25,750 bases of DNA. Source: a virus. Shown here piece after piece: positions 25,359 to 25,750 of this stretch. The translations under genes were made by a program, and so were the position numbers. Position 1 is the first letter of the stretch; the number at the start of each line of letters is the position of its first letter. The notes under the pieces are model-generated. The model did no database searches and was not told the DNA's origin. It was given only the letters and a program-made list of their open reading frames with translations. Where the stretch lies: positions 1 through 25,750 of IMG/VR virus record IMGVR_UViG_3300033144_001419; one strand, given 5' to 3'.

Positions 25359-25366
25359 TATATTTG
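25359..25366 (+). promoter_or_regulatory. TATATTTG element just before the small basic gene
   Basis: TATATTTG again matches TAnnTTTG. It ends only four bases before the ATG at 25371, so transcription from it would start at or inside that codon, giving a leaderless message or one for the following gene. It may be a chance match in AT-rich DNA. Confidence 0.33.
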
Positions 25367-25370
25367 CAGA

Positions 25371-25499
25371 ATGTTTAAAAGTAAAAGTAAATACTATTGG
25401 GATGTGACAAGGAATATGAGTTATGAAGAATCTCAAAAGTATTGGAAAAAGAAAGGAAAAGTAAAACAAATTATTAATAAAATAAAAAATAAAATTTAA
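25371..25499 (+). CDS. Small lysine-rich protein of unknown function
   Basis: This 42-residue ORF starts MFKSKSKYYWDV and is very basic, ending in a Lys/Ile-rich helical stretch (KQIINKIKNKI). The ATG at 25371 is preferred over upstream in-frame codons because these overlap the preceding gene's end. An internal ATG at 25416 would leave only 27 residues. Its stop overlaps the next ATG by one base, a sign of translational coupling and a reason to believe it is real. Function is unknown; a nucleic-acid- or envelope-binding role would suit the charge but is not shown. Confidence 0.5.
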   Translation: MFKSKSKYYWDVTRNMSYEESQKYWKKKGKVKQIINKIKNKI

Positions 25500-25750
25500 T
25501 GGCGGCACCAATAATAAAAACAGATGTTAACCTTCTAGCGAAGGTGAAGTCACTAGGAGCTTCATTTTTTCAAAAGTTTGTAACTACGAAAAACATGAAC
25601 AAAGTGATAACTAATATGAACAATGTAGGAATTGTTGATATGGTAGTATGCGTAACAGCCGATACTACAACTGATTTTACAATGTTAAAAGCAGGAGACT
25701 ATGTATTAAACATTACTAATGGAACTAATGCAAAATACGAAGTAGTTGTA
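25499..25750 (+). CDS. Structural-type protein, truncated by the window end
   Basis: The ATG at 25499-25501 overlaps the preceding TAA by one base, and 84 codons run open to the last base of the window. The visible part begins MAAPIIKTDVNLLAKVKSLG, then a helical stretch and, from about residue 48, beta strands with TADTTTDFTM and AGDYVLNITNGTNAKYE. The composition resembles small beta-rich virion proteins such as that coded at 11613, but no clear similarity is visible. The C-terminus and function cannot be judged. Confidence 0.6.
   Translation, partial: MAAPIIKTDVNLLAKVKSLGASFFQKFVTTKNMNKVITNMNNVGIVDMVVCVTADTTTDFTMLKAGDYVLNITNGTNAKYEVVV

Noticed and set aside
1-25750. tRNA genes, CRISPR arrays, integrase or attachment sites
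   Set aside because: Gaps between genes are all under about 115 bases, and none shows cloverleaf arms, spaced direct repeats or recombinase-like sequence.

Overview
The window is one strand-uniform block of virion genes from a low-GC tailed phage of the class Caudoviricetes. The large terminase, portal and major capsid proteins look like those of crAss-like phages (Crassvirales) and related phages of Bacteroidota. A Bacteroidota host is also suggested by A-rich, mostly Shine-Dalgarno-free leaders, TATATTTG-like elements in front of several genes, and two copies of a surface-protein domain typical of secreted Bacteroidota proteins inside a giant phage protein. These assignments come from recognising sequence features by eye; no database search was run.

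Layout, all on the + strand. 1-6265 is the packaging/portal block: an M15-type peptidase, TerL, the portal protein (apparently cut in two by an in-frame TAA), and a lytic transglycosylase-like protein. 6379-11996 is the head block: an acidic scaffold candidate, the major capsid protein, a protein of unknown function, a probable head-tail connector and two small beta-rich structural proteins. A hairpin at 12014-12045, whose 3' arm runs into a promoter-like element, separates this from the next block. 12067-25341 is the cysteine-rich tail/adhesin block: a small structural protein, a collagen-like tail-collar fibre, a protein with a carbohydrate-binding-like end, a 3228-residue multidomain protein and a von Willebrand A-like protein. 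25371-25750 starts another short unit with a tiny lysine-rich protein and a truncated structural gene.

The points that most deserve checking are these. (1) The portal reading frame is broken at 4573 by a TAA, with the family's C-terminal region continuing in the same frame. (2) The giant gene ends in TCC-TAG-C, and the next ORF lies in the +1 frame with no intergenic spacer, so +1 frameshifting could join them into about 3695 residues. (3) The giant protein is built on degenerate Cys-rich modules into whose loops whole domains appear to be inserted, including a metzincin-type protease (HEIMHALGYGH). (4) An EF-hand-like calcium loop lies in the portal C-terminal part.

Likely division of labour: TerL packages DNA through the portal; the acidic protein scaffolds the HK97-fold capsid; the connector joins head and tail; the two cell-wall enzymes may open peptidoglycan at infection or at lysis; and the collar fibre, CBM-like protein, giant adhesin and vWA-like protein probably recognise and process the host surface. 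No tRNA, CRISPR array, integrase, insertion sequence or attachment site was seen. The longest gene-free stretch is 113 bases (6266-6378).
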